Under the pieces are notes generated by a model. It had not been told where the DNA came from. It made no database searches and worked only from the letters and a program-made list of their open reading frames with translations. From contig NZ_BMUF01000009.1 in the NCBI RefSeq assembly GCF_014650055.1, positions 1 through 64,000 of the forward strand: a DNA stretch of 64,000 bases, given 5' to 3'. Origin of the DNA: Streptomyces malachitofuscus. GTDB taxonomy: Bacteria > Actinomycetota > Actinomycetes > Streptomycetales > Streptomycetaceae. The position numbers were made by a program, and so were the translations under genes. This document shows positions 41,599-50,544 of the stretch, piece after piece (the stretch's first letter is position 1; each line of letters begins with the position of its first letter).

Positions 41599-43038
41599 GT
41601 GGCGTCCACCCGCCGCCGCCCAGCCCGGAGCCGGGTGTGGCCCAAGATACGGCTGCTGCTGTTCGTGGCCGTGATCGCGGCCGGCGCCACGGCGCTCTAT
41701 CCCCTGTGGAAGAAGGCCAACCCGGATCCGCCGGACCTGCTCGTCCGCTACCGGACGGACACCCCGGCCACCTCGAAGGTGGCCAAGCCGTCGCTGGAGG
41801 TCTTCAACAAGACCGACAAGCCGCTGCCGTTGAGCGATGTCTCGCTCCGGTACTGGTTCACCGCGGACGAGGGGGCCTCGTACGCCTTCAACTGCGTCAA
41901 CGTGGCCTTCGGCTGCTCCAACCTGGCCGGGCGCGTGGTCGAGGCGGACAAGCCCGGTGAGGGCGCCGACCACTACCTGGAGATCCGGTTCACGGACAAG
42001 GCCGGCACCCTGGCCCCGGGCGCCAACAGCAAGGGCATCGACGTCCAGCTGTTCCGCACGGACCACAAGGAGCTCAAGCAGTCCGACGACCGCTCCTTCG
42101 ACGCGGAGATGAAGACGTACAAGGAGGCGAAGCAGGTCACCGCGTACAAGCGGGGCGTGCTCGCCTGGGGCGAGGAGCCGGACGGCACCAAGCCCGAACC
42201 CGGTGGGAAGCAGGCGAAGACGGCCGCCGCGCCCGATCCGCTGCCGGCCCCGCCGGAGGGCGTGCTGTTCGACACCTTCGACTACCTCGGCGCCAAGGAC
42301 CCGGCCCTGTTCAAGCACGGCTGGCTGGTCCGCACCAGCAAGGGCGGCCCGGGGATCGAGAACACCTGGTCGGCGGACGGCGTCACCTTCCCCGGCGACG
42401 AGGAGGCCCTGGAGGGCGGGCAGGTGCTCCAGCTGCGCGCCAGCACCGACGGTACCGAGGCGGGCACCAAGCAGGCGAGCCTCGGCACGGCCGAGAGCAA
42501 GTTCCGCGAGGGCACCTACGCGGCGCGCATCCACTTCACCGACGGGCCGACCAGCGGCGACAAGGGCGACCACGTCAACCAGACCTTCTACACCATCGGC
42601 GGCAAGGGCTCGAAGTACAGCGAGCTGGACAACGAGTACATGCCCAACGGCGGCTGGGGGCGGCCCGGTCCCAAGCTGGACACCGTGACCTGGTACGACC
42701 ACAAGACGAACGACCGTCTCTACACCACCACGAACAAGAGCCTCGACAACTGGCACACCGTGATGATCAGGGTCAAGGACGGCGTGGTCGCCTACTGGCT
42801 CGACGGGAAGAAGCTCTTCCTCACCAACGGGAAGTTCTACCCGCGCGCCGACATGTCGGTGAACTTCAACCACTGGTTCATCGACCTGCCGTTCAAGGGC
42901 GAGCGTGCCTGGGACATGAAGGTCGACTGGCTTTACTACAACGCGAACGAAACCTTGTCGGCGGACGAGGTCCAGGCCCAGGTCGAGGACTTCACCGGCA
43001 AGGGAATGAACTACTTCGACACGGTTCGGGGGTCCTAA
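41599..43038 (+). CDS. Membrane-anchored CBM3-GH16-like protein
   Basis: 479 residues from the GTG at 41599, after GAGGAG. An uncleaved-type N-terminal membrane segment (LLLFVAVIAAGATALYPLW) leads to a CBM3-like cellulose-binding domain (about 45-170: LEVFNKTDKPLPLSDVSLRYWFTADEG, FGCSNLAG, HYLEIRFTDKAGTLAPGANSKGIDVQLFRTDH). After a Lys/Pro linker comes a GH16/laminarinase-like domain (about 230-465) with the ExDxE catalytic motif ELDNE at 342-346. The stop TAA directly abuts the GTG of the CE4 gene. It probably binds and trims a beta-glycan at the cell surface, though cleavage is not proven. Confidence 0.78.
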   Translation: MASTRRRPARSRVWPKIRLLLFVAVIAAGATALYPLWKKANPDPPDLLVRYRTDTPATSKVAKPSLEVFNKTDKPLPLSDVSLRYWFTADEGASYAFNCVNVAFGCSNLAGRVVEADKPGEGADHYLEIRFTDKAGTLAPGANSKGIDVQLFRTDHKELKQSDDRSFDAEMKTYKEAKQVTAYKRGVLAWGEEPDGTKPEPGGKQAKTAAAPDPLPAPPEGVLFDTFDYLGAKDPALFKHGWLVRTSKGGPGIENTWSADGVTFPGDEEALEGGQVLQLRASTDGTEAGTKQASLGTAESKFREGTYAARIHFTDGPTSGDKGDHVNQTFYTIGGKGSKYSELDNEYMPNGGWGRPGPKLDTVTWYDHKTNDRLYTTTNKSLDNWHTVMIRVKDGVVAYWLDGKKLFLTNGKFYPRADMSVNFNHWFIDLPFKGERAWDMKVDWLYYNANETLSADEVQAQVEDFTGKGMNYFDTVRGS

Positions 43039-44523
43039 GTGGGCAAGAGGCGGTCCAGCTCACACAGCCGCGCTGCAGCGGGCGAGAAGCCGGTGGTGAG
43101 CCGGCGCTCGGCACTGTTCCTGGGGGGCGCGGGCGGCGTCGCCATGGCGGGCGGGGGTGCCTGGCTGGGCAATGTCGCCGCGCAGCCCGCGGCGGCCCCG
43201 GCGGCTGCCGAGGGCGCCATCGGCGGCCTCACCACTCCCCCGCCCTACGCCCCGTCGGGGCGCAGGCCCAAGAACCGCCGGGCCACCTGGTCCCAGCAGT
43301 TCCAGGCGTCGCACGGCTGGAGCGCGGGCGGTGCGGGCACCCAGTCCGCGGAGGCGAACGACAAGACGCAGTTCGTGCGCGGCACCCAGGCCGTGCGGGT
43401 CACCACCAACGGCAGCGGCAAGCAGTCCTACGTCCGCAAGTCCGGTATGGCCGCGATGGATCTGAGCGGCAAGATGATCCGGCTGGTCTTCCGCGTCGAC
43501 GACGTGGCGAACCTGTCCAGGATGGTGTTCTACCTGGGCAGCGGCGGGCTGAAGAACTACTTCTCCTGGACCTTCCACTCCCACTCGAAGACCGCGGCCA
43601 ACTACGTCCAGTCCGGGGAGTGGGTCACGGTCCACCTCCAGTGGGCCGACGTCAAGAGCGCGTCCGGCACGTACGCCATCTCCGCCGACGGCAAGCCGTC
43701 CACCCGGACGGGCTTCACGGACATGTCGTTCGCCGTGTACGACAACGCGGCCGGTCCGGTGACGTACCGGCTGCAGGCAGTCGAGCTGATACCGGACACC
43801 TCCGAGGCGTTCCCCAAGGGCGTCGTCTCCATCACCTTCGACGACTCCCACAAGTCGATCCACGACCTGGCCCGCCCGGTGATGGACTCCTTCGGCTTCC
43901 CCGGCACGTCGTACAACATCGCCGACGTCATCGGGACCGGGAGCTTCATGACGGTCGACCAGATGCGGTCGATGCAGAACTTCTCCGGCTGGGAGATGGG
44001 CGGTCACGCCTACGCGAATGCCACGCACAGCGCCAGCTACCCGAAGCTGACCGCGGAGCAGGCCGACGAGGACTTCCGCAAGCTGCGCGAGTGGCTGGTG
44101 TCCAACGGCTTCACCAGCGAGCACTTCGCCTATCCGCACGGAGCGTTCCAGAAGACCTCGGACGGGGTTCCCGTCGACCTGATCGCCAGCCGGCACTTCA
44201 CCACGGCCCGGTCGATCATCTCCGAGACGATCGAGTCGTTCGCCCCGGCCAACCCCTACCGCCTGAAGTCGCTGACGGGCATCACCGACGCCACGGGCAT
44301 CGGCGGTACTCCGCTGACGCGGCTGACGGCCGAGGGCGGCCACCTGGACCGCTGCCGGGAGAACGGCGACTGGCTCATCCTCTGTCTGCACAAGATCGTC
44401 GACGGCACCCCGAAGACCAGCACGGAGATCGGCACGGCCGGGCTCACCACGCTGATGCAGGAGCTCGAGGACCGGGACATCCCGGTGGTGACGGTCGAGG
44501 AGGCGATGGCCTACTACAAGTAG
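43039..44523 (+). CDS. Tat-exported polysaccharide deacetylase (CE4)
   Basis: 494 residues. The GTG at 43039 directly follows the previous stop. A Tat signal (SRRSALFLGGAGGVAMAGG) is followed by a linker, a beta-rich domain (about 80-255, possibly carbohydrate-binding) and a CE4 domain with GVVSITFDDSHKSI (motif 1, about 262-275), GHAYANATH and FAYPHGAF (motif 3, about 363-370) and a final LCLHKIVDGTPK. It should deacetylate an exported N-acetylated polymer. The genes around it suggest this polymer is the product of the GT2 encoded opposite. Confidence 0.87.
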   Translation: MGKRRSSSHSRAAAGEKPVVSRRSALFLGGAGGVAMAGGGAWLGNVAAQPAAAPAAAEGAIGGLTTPPPYAPSGRRPKNRRATWSQQFQASHGWSAGGAGTQSAEANDKTQFVRGTQAVRVTTNGSGKQSYVRKSGMAAMDLSGKMIRLVFRVDDVANLSRMVFYLGSGGLKNYFSWTFHSHSKTAANYVQSGEWVTVHLQWADVKSASGTYAISADGKPSTRTGFTDMSFAVYDNAAGPVTYRLQAVELIPDTSEAFPKGVVSITFDDSHKSIHDLARPVMDSFGFPGTSYNIADVIGTGSFMTVDQMRSMQNFSGWEMGGHAYANATHSASYPKLTAEQADEDFRKLREWLVSNGFTSEHFAYPHGAFQKTSDGVPVDLIASRHFTTARSIISETIESFAPANPYRLKSLTGITDATGIGGTPLTRLTAEGGHLDRCRENGDWLILCLHKIVDGTPKTSTEIGTAGLTTLMQELEDRDIPVVTVEEAMAYYK

Positions 44524-44539
44524 GCACACCGACATGACA

Positions 44540-44573
44540 CGAAGGGGGGCGGCCGTGAGGCCGCCCCCCTTCG
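44540..44573. terminator. Bidirectional terminator
   Basis: CGAAGGGGGGCGGCC, loop GTGA, GGCCGCCCCCCTTCG: a perfect 15-bp stem between the convergent ends of the CE4 and GT2 genes. Confidence 0.85.
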
Positions 44574-44593
44574 TCGTTCCTACGCGACCGGGC

Positions 44594-46405
44594 CTACCAG
44601 CCGCCGCCCTGGCCGTTCTGCGGCCAGTCCGGGTTCTGGTAGCCGCCCTGACGGCCGTCACGGCCGTACCCCTGCTGCGGGTGCTGCGGCTGCTGCTGCT
44701 GCACGTGCTGCTGCGGGTAGGGCTGCTGCTGGTACGGGTCGCCGTGGCCGCCCTGCCACTGCTGCTGCCCACCGCCCTGCCACTGCTGTCCGCCGTGCTG
44801 GGCGGGCGCCTGGGCCCGCGCCGGGGTGCCCCAGCTCACGGGCTGCTGCGGCACGTTCTGGTGGTGGTCCTCGTCGTAGCCGGGAAGCGGCTGCGGCTGG
44901 CTGGGGACGTAGGCGGCCCGGGGCCGGGTGCGCAGGGCCACGCCCTCCAGACGCATGAGCTGGAGCGTCTCGGTGACCTTCTTGTCGGAGTACGGGTCCT
45001 CTTCCTCCCAGATCTCCGTCATGTCGGACTCGTGGTCGCCGCCCACGGTCACCTCGACACCGGCCTGACGGGTGCCCCAGCTGCCCTTGTGCAGGGTGAG
45101 CAGGGCGTAGAACCGCAGCGGGGTCAGCAGGAAGAGCTGGATCAGACCGTAGAGCGGGGCCAGCAGGAACATGCCGAACCGCTTGATGAAGCCCATGCCA
45201 CGGCGCGGGAAGTCGAGGTAGCGGACGTTGCGCAGGTAGCCCATGAGGACCATGAACAGCGCGTAGTCACCGATGTGGTTGACGAACCGGGTCGGCTCCA
45301 TGATCGGCAGGATGACCATGGAGTAGAACATGGCCGTGCCGAAGACCAGCCACAGGCCGAGCTCCATGCAGGTCAGCCAGAAGGCCGGCCGGAACTTCTT
45401 CTGGTGCCGGAAGGCCCACAGGGACTCGCGGAAGAAGGACTTGTTCCAGCGGACCTGCTGGCGCAGGAAGTGCGGCAGCTTCTCGGGGACGGCGGTGTAG
45501 CCGACGGCGGTCTCCTGGAAGACCACCTGGCCTTCCATCAGGCAGTAGTTGGTCATCCGGCGGTCGTCGCCGAAGACGGCCGGCTTGCCCAGGAACTGCT
45601 GGTTGAGGAAGTCCGGCAGGTACTTGCGCACCAGGGTGCCGCGGTACGCCGAGAGGGCGCCGCAGCAGCAGAGCACGGACTTCAGCCGCGAGTAGGCGGC
45701 CCGCTCGAACAGGAAGGAGTTGCCGTAGCGCAGGTCCTGCAGGCGGGTGAAGATGTTGCTGTCGTGGTTGAGCGCCAGCACCATGCCCGTGGAGGCCATG
45801 ATCTTCTCGTCGGCCAGCGGCAGCAGCAGCTCGCGCACGGTGTCCCGGGAGAGCACGGTGTCGGAGTCGACGCAGAGGAAGATGTCGGAGTACGGCGCCG
45901 CCTCGAAGCCCAGTGCGAGGGCCTCGCGCTTGCCCTTGTTCTCGGGCTGGATGCTGACGGTGTACTTGACGCCCAGGGCCTCGAACTCGGGCCGCAGCTT
46001 CTTCGCCGCCCGGATGCCCCCGGGGTCGGCGCTGCAGTCGTCGATGATGTGGATCTCGTTGGGGAGCCGGCTCTGCGCGAGCAGGGAGCGCATGCCCTGC
46101 TCGAACATCACCGGGTCCTCGTTGTAGATGGGGATGACCGCGGTGACCCAGCAGTCCTCCAGGTACTCCAGCTCCTCGCGACCCGCCTTGGCGGGCCGGT
46201 AGAACAGGGCGCCGAACATCTTGAGGGCCAGCAGGCCCATGGCGCCCATGGAGTACAGGTGCAGCGAGTCGGAGTCGAGCCGGGTGGCGATGACCGCGGC
46301 GATCGCGAGGAAGAAGAAGTACGAGACCTTCAGGTGCCGGCGTTTGCGGTGCCCACGGCCGTCGGAGTCGACGGCCCCCGGTATGTACGTGTCCTCGGTT
46401 GTCAC
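44594..46405 (-). CDS. Processive GT2 polysaccharide synthase, hyaluronan-synthase-like
   Basis: 603 residues from the GTG at 46405. Two N-terminal membrane helices, a family-2 glycosyltransferase domain with IPIYNEDP, IHIIDDCSAD, the DSD metal site (180-182), SVLCCCGALSAYRG, the GDD base motif (279-281) and QQVRW (316-320, processivity motif), then four or five C-terminal membrane segments. The order and motifs are closest to hyaluronan/chitin-type synthases, which polymerise and export the chain. The last 130 residues are an unusual Gln/Gly/Pro-rich tail. It overlaps the UDP-sugar dehydrogenase stop by four bases, which would supply a uronic-acid donor. Confidence 0.87.
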   Translation of the reverse strand: MTTEDTYIPGAVDSDGRGHRKRRHLKVSYFFFLAIAAVIATRLDSDSLHLYSMGAMGLLALKMFGALFYRPAKAGREELEYLEDCWVTAVIPIYNEDPVMFEQGMRSLLAQSRLPNEIHIIDDCSADPGGIRAAKKLRPEFEALGVKYTVSIQPENKGKREALALGFEAAPYSDIFLCVDSDTVLSRDTVRELLLPLADEKIMASTGMVLALNHDSNIFTRLQDLRYGNSFLFERAAYSRLKSVLCCCGALSAYRGTLVRKYLPDFLNQQFLGKPAVFGDDRRMTNYCLMEGQVVFQETAVGYTAVPEKLPHFLRQQVRWNKSFFRESLWAFRHQKKFRPAFWLTCMELGLWLVFGTAMFYSMVILPIMEPTRFVNHIGDYALFMVLMGYLRNVRYLDFPRRGMGFIKRFGMFLLAPLYGLIQLFLLTPLRFYALLTLHKGSWGTRQAGVEVTVGGDHESDMTEIWEEEDPYSDKKVTETLQLMRLEGVALRTRPRAAYVPSQPQPLPGYDEDHHQNVPQQPVSWGTPARAQAPAQHGGQQWQGGGQQQWQGGHGDPYQQQPYPQQHVQQQQPQHPQQGYGRDGRQGGYQNPDWPQNGQGGGW

Positions 46406-47673
46406 AGCTTGACCACCCGGGGGTGATCGGCGGACTTGCCCCGGGTGTCGAACAGCTTGCGGGCGCGGTCGGCCAGCAGTTCCAGGTCTATCTCCCGGTG
46501 CGGCTGGAGCAGGATGGTGAGGTCCGCGGCCTCGGCGCCGGCCAGGTAGTCGTCGACGCGCTCGACCGGGGTGCCCTCGACCGCCCAGTCGTCGACCCGG
46601 GGGTCGAAGTAGACGAGTTCGGCGCCGCGGGCGAGGAGGTTCTCGGCGACCGCCATGGCCGGGCTCTCCCGCTGGTCGGAGATGTCCGGCTTGTAGGTGA
46701 CGCCGAGCAGCAGCACGCGGGAGCCGCGCACGGCCTTGCCCTCGTCGTTGAGCAGATCGGCGGCACGGTTGACCACGTGCACCGGCATGCGCTGGTTGAT
46801 CTCCTGCGCCAGTTCCACGAACCGGAACGGGATGCCCAGCGAACGCACCTTGTAGGAAAGGTAGTTGGGGTCGATCGGGATGCAGTGCCCGCCGACGCCG
46901 GGGCCGGGGTAGAACGGCGCGAAGCCGAACGGCTTGGTGGAGGCGCAGCGGATCGCGTCCCACAGGTCGACGCCGATCTCACGGCAGAACATCGACATCT
47001 CGTTGACGAGGGCGATGTTGACGTGCCGGTAGGTGTTCTCCAGCAGCTTGGCCATCTCGGCCTCGCGGGTGCCCTTGGCCTCGACCACGCGGGCCACGAA
47101 GCGCTCGTAGAGGGCACGGGCGGCCTTGGTGCAGTCGGCGGTGACGCCGCCGACGACCTTGGGTGTGTTCTCCAGGCCGAAGGAGGCGTTGCCCGGGTCG
47201 ATGCGCTCGGGCGAGAAGGCCAGGTGGAAGTCCTTGCCCACGGTCAGGCCGCCGGCCTCCAGGCGGGGCCGCACGACCTCGTCGGTGGTGCCGGGGTAGG
47301 TCGTGGACTCCAGCACCACGAGGGTGCCGGGCCGCAGGTGGGTGGCTATGTCCTCCACCGCGGCGTGCACGGCGCCCAGGTCCGGGGAGCCGTACTCGGT
47401 GAGCGGGGTGGGCACGCAGATGACGACGGCGGCCGCGTCGGCGATGACCTCGGGGCGGTCGGAGGCGGTGAAGCCCTGGCCGAGCATGGCGCCGACCTCG
47501 TCGTCCGAGATGTCGTCGACATGTGAACGGCCGCTGTTCAGCCCCTGGACAACTGCGCTGCTGCGGTCGAGACCCACCACCTTCAATCCGGCGGCCGCGG
47601 CGGAACGAGCCAGCGGCAGCCCCACGTAACCGAGTCCGACAACGACAAGATCCGTCGTGGAGGATCTGCTCAC
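46402..47673 (-). CDS. Nucleotide-sugar 6-dehydrogenase, UDP-HexNAc type
   Basis: 423 residues from the GTG at 47673, where GGGGA lies 8-9 nt upstream. NAD site VVVGLGYVGLPLARSAAAAG, central ENTYRHVNIALVNEMS, and active-site Cys264 in GPGVGGHCIPIDP. This Cys context is that of WbpA/WecC-type UDP-GlcNAc or UDP-ManNAc dehydrogenases, whereas UDP-glucose dehydrogenases have a GGSCFPKD-type motif. It should oxidise C6 of a UDP-sugar twice to the uronate. The coupled synthase downstream is the obvious consumer. Substrate assignment comes from the motif only. Confidence 0.85.
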   Translation of the reverse strand: MSRSSTTDLVVVGLGYVGLPLARSAAAAGLKVVGLDRSSAVVQGLNSGRSHVDDISDDEVGAMLGQGFTASDRPEVIADAAAVVICVPTPLTEYGSPDLGAVHAAVEDIATHLRPGTLVVLESTTYPGTTDEVVRPRLEAGGLTVGKDFHLAFSPERIDPGNASFGLENTPKVVGGVTADCTKAARALYERFVARVVEAKGTREAEMAKLLENTYRHVNIALVNEMSMFCREIGVDLWDAIRCASTKPFGFAPFYPGPGVGGHCIPIDPNYLSYKVRSLGIPFRFVELAQEINQRMPVHVVNRAADLLNDEGKAVRGSRVLLLGVTYKPDISDQRESPAMAVAENLLARGAELVYFDPRVDDWAVEGTPVERVDDYLAGAEAADLTILLQPHREIDLELLADRARKLFDTRGKSADHPRVVKL

Positions 47674-47928
47674 GACACCATTCCCCAACCCCGTTGCACG
47701 GCCACGGGCAGGCCGGACGCGGGCAGCACAAGCCGCCCGAGTAAATCGAACAAGTCCGAGGAGGCTAACAGAACCTTCACCTTTTCACCCTGCTCACAAC
47801 AAGTGCGGCTTGTCACGTACACACCTGTACAACCCTCGGCGCAGCTCGTGTGTCTCCTGTCACCACAGTGACGTCCGGCCGGGCAGAGGCCCCGGCCGGC
47901 CTGCCCAGTCAGCGTGAACCGGAGCGAC

Positions 47929-49017
47929 ATGACCCACACCAGCGCCCCCGCCGGCGGGCCCCGGCCCGGCAGCCGCAGGCGTGCCCGCACCCGTGGCCGC
48001 GGCAGCACGTTCCGCCGTGTCGTCCTGCCGGTGCTGCTCGTGGTGGTCCTCGCGGCGGGCGGTACCGCATGGTGGCTGTACCGGGGGCTGGACGGCAACC
48101 TCAAGGACAGCGCGGTCGACCTGGACAAGGCGCTCGGCGACGAGAAGAACCGCCCACGGCGCGCGGCCGAGGCCGGTGACGCGCTGAACCTGCTGCTGCT
48201 CGGCTCGGACTCCCGGGCGGGGGCGAACGCGGCGCCGGACGGCGGCTCGGCCGCCGGGGCGCGCTCCGACACCGCGCTGCTGGTGCACATAGCGCGGGGC
48301 CGGACCGAGGCGGTGGCGGTGAGCATTCCGCGCGACACGCTGGTGACCCGGCCCGAGTGCACGAAGTCGGACGGCACGGTGGTGCCCTCGGCCCGGCGCG
48401 TGATGTTCAACTCCGTCTACGCGCAGGTGGGATCGGCGTGCACCGTAAAGACGGTCGAACAGATGAGTGACGTGCGGGTGGACCATCTCGTGGAGGTGGA
48501 CTTCGCCGGGTTCAAGGGGATCGTGGACGCGATCGGCGGAGTGACGGTACGGCTGGAGCGGCCGATCACCTCGGGGCTGCGGCTGGACGCCGGAGAGCAC
48601 CGGCTGGACGGCGACGAGGCGCTGAAGTTCGTACGCACCCGGCACGGTTACGGCGACGGCAGCGACCTGGGGCGGATCGAACTGCAGCAGAAGTTCCTGG
48701 GGGCGCTGCTGGCCGAGATCAAGCGGCAGGATCTGCTGGGGAGTCCGGCGAAGCTGTACCGGATCGCCGACCGGCTGACCGAGTCGCTGACCACCGACTC
48801 CGAGCTGGCCTCGCTCACCGCGCTGGCCGAGTTCGGGCAGAGCGTGGAGGGGATCGACCCCGCGGCGATGGACACGGTCATGCTGCCGGTGGAGTACGAC
48901 CGGGCCGACCCCAACCGGGTGGTGGCGGTGGAGCCGTCGGCGTCCCTGCTGTGGGAGGCGATCCGTACGGACGCGGAGATACCGGAGTCGGTGCGCAGGT
49001 CCCCGGCGCGCGGCTGA
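47929..49017 (+). CDS. LytR-CpsA-Psr (LCP) family glycopolymer ligase
   Basis: 362 residues from the ATG at 47929, with GGAG placed suitably; a GTG five codons earlier is less likely. A cytoplasmic basic N terminus, one membrane helix (VVLPVLLVVVLAAGGTAWWLY) and the extracellular LCP domain: NLLLLGSDSRAG, ARSDTALLVHIARGRTEAVAVSIPRDTLV, DFAGFKGIVDAIGGVTVRLERPI, LDGDEALKFVRTRHGYGDGSDLGRIELQQKFL with the Arg residues that bind pyrophosphate lipid. LCP proteins attach glycopolymers from lipid carriers to peptidoglycan. It is divergent from the dehydrogenase-synthase operon, so the two may share a product. Confidence 0.92.
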   Translation: MTHTSAPAGGPRPGSRRRARTRGRGSTFRRVVLPVLLVVVLAAGGTAWWLYRGLDGNLKDSAVDLDKALGDEKNRPRRAAEAGDALNLLLLGSDSRAGANAAPDGGSAAGARSDTALLVHIARGRTEAVAVSIPRDTLVTRPECTKSDGTVVPSARRVMFNSVYAQVGSACTVKTVEQMSDVRVDHLVEVDFAGFKGIVDAIGGVTVRLERPITSGLRLDAGEHRLDGDEALKFVRTRHGYGDGSDLGRIELQQKFLGALLAEIKRQDLLGSPAKLYRIADRLTESLTTDSELASLTALAEFGQSVEGIDPAAMDTVMLPVEYDRADPNRVVAVEPSASLLWEAIRTDAEIPESVRRSPARG

Positions 49018-49035
49018 CGGTCCCCGGGCCGGGTC

Positions 49036-50055
49036 TCAGACCTCCCGCCACGCCCGGAGGGCCAGCCCCGGCTCGTCCTTGCGGCGGGTGAGCAGGAGGG
49101 TGCCGGTGGACGGGGCGAGGGAGGCCGCGACGATCTCGTCGTGCTCGTCGAGGGCGACGGACACCACTGCTTCGGCGGGCAGTTGGGGACCGGACTCGGT
49201 CCACCAGGCGCCGGCGGACTCCTGCTGTGTGGGGTACGCGGCGAACGTTACCCGGCCGCTCGCCGAACGCTGGGCCAGCACGGTGCAGTCGTGGCCGTCG
49301 ATGTCGCAGCGCACGGCGGAGACCGGTCCGGGACCGGCCGCGGCGATCAGGGGGACGGGTGCGTCGCCGGGGCGCCAGGCGCACACCTCCCCGCGCTCGT
49401 CGGTGAAGAAGAGGGTGGTGTGCTCGGCCGACGTGGCCAGGGCGCGCAGGGTGCCCGGCCGTACGGGTACGTGGACGCCCTCCGCCCGCACCGGGCGCTC
49501 ACCGGATCCCTCCTGACGCCAGTGCAGGATCCCGTCCGGACCGGCCGCGTACAGCTCGACCCGGCCCGACTCCCCCGTCACGACGGCGAGATCCTCGTGC
49601 ACGTCCTCCCCGCCGAGGCGGGCCCACGGCTCCCAGCCGCCCTTCTCCTTCTGCGCCAGCATGCTCACCCCGCCGTCCTTGTCACGGACGAAGACATGGG
49701 CGCGGCCCCGGTCGTCGACGGCGACGGCGGGGGTGCCGGTGCGCTCGCCCTTCTTGTCGGGGTGGCCGACGGGGACCCAGTCCAGCGGGGCGAGGCGGGG
49801 GCGGAAGTGGGTGGAGTGGACCAGGCCGGCCTCACCGTTCGCGGTGGGCCGCCAGGCGACCAGATGGGCGTAGCCGTCGGTGCCCTGGCCGACGGCCGGT
49901 CCCGGGCACAGCTTCTGGTCGCCGCCGATCCTGCGGGGTGGCTCCCAGGCGCCGCCGGGCGCGAGTTCCGCGCGGCACAGGACGGCGTCGTCCGACGGCA
50001 GGTAGACGGTGAGGCGGCCGTCGCGGCCGCGGAGGAGCCAGTCGCCGTTCACCAC
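49036..50055 (-). CDS. Beta-propeller-like protein of unknown function
   Basis: 339 residues, starting at tandem GTG codons near 50055 after AAGGTGAA. The sequence is built of repeated strands with a GxxHVFVRDKDGGVS, GILHWRQEG, LVAWRPTANGEAGLVHSTHF pattern, like PLL-type or sialidase-like beta-propellers that bind sugars, but without a clear catalytic signature. No signal peptide is seen. I do not recognise a named family. It converges on the LCP gene with 18 bp between stops. Confidence 0.68.
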   Translation of the reverse strand: MVNGDWLLRGRDGRLTVYLPSDDAVLCRAELAPGGAWEPPRRIGGDQKLCPGPAVGQGTDGYAHLVAWRPTANGEAGLVHSTHFRPRLAPLDWVPVGHPDKKGERTGTPAVAVDDRGRAHVFVRDKDGGVSMLAQKEKGGWEPWARLGGEDVHEDLAVVTGESGRVELYAAGPDGILHWRQEGSGERPVRAEGVHVPVRPGTLRALATSAEHTTLFFTDERGEVCAWRPGDAPVPLIAAAGPGPVSAVRCDIDGHDCTVLAQRSASGRVTFAAYPTQQESAGAWWTESGPQLPAEAVVSVALDEHDEIVAASLAPSTGTLLLTRRKDEPGLALRAWREV

Positions 50056-50115
50056 TTCACCTTATGCAAGTTCGCGGGGCGCGGGCGGGGCGGCCCCGCG
50101 TGGGACCCTGGCCGC

Positions 50116-50487
50116 ATGAACGACACCGCCGCCCTGCTCGTGATCGTCGACGCCGCGAACGTCGTGGGGTCGGTGCCCGACGGATGGTGGCGGGACCGCC
50201 GGGGCGCCGCGGAGCGCCTGCGCGACCGGCTGGCCGCGGACGGCCTGCCCGGCCGCCCCGGGCCCGTGGAGATCGTCCTGGTGGTCGAGGGAGCGGCCCG
50301 GGGGGTGGAGTCGGTGCCGGGCGTCCGCGTGGAGTCCGCCCCGGGCAGCGGTGACGACCACATGGTCGCCCTGGTCGCCGAGGCGGGCGACCGCCCGGTC
50401 CTGGTCGTCACGGCCGACCGCGAACTCCGCCGCAGGGTCACCGCCCTCGGCGCCGCAACCACGGGCCCCCGCACAGCCCGCCCCTGA
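50116..50487 (+). CDS. Small NYN/PIN-like protein
   Basis: 123 residues. LLVIVDAANVVGSVPDGWWRDRRGAAERLRDRLAADG has the Asp-Ala-Asn of NYN/YacP-type nuclease folds, followed by GSGDDHMVALVAEAGDRPVLVVTADRELRRRV, whose acidic residues match the remaining PIN-like metal-binding positions. Homologs are sometimes labelled NTP pyrophosphohydrolase; the visible motifs fit a nuclease fold better. Activity is not shown. It is divergent from the propeller gene with 60 bp between starts. Confidence 0.72.
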   Translation: MNDTAALLVIVDAANVVGSVPDGWWRDRRGAAERLRDRLAADGLPGRPGPVEIVLVVEGAARGVESVPGVRVESAPGSGDDHMVALVAEAGDRPVLVVTADRELRRRVTALGAATTGPRTARP

Positions 50488-50544
50488 CCCCGGCTCCCCT
50501 GACGAGCACCGCGTCCACCCCCGACGCCACGAATCCGCTCCCGA

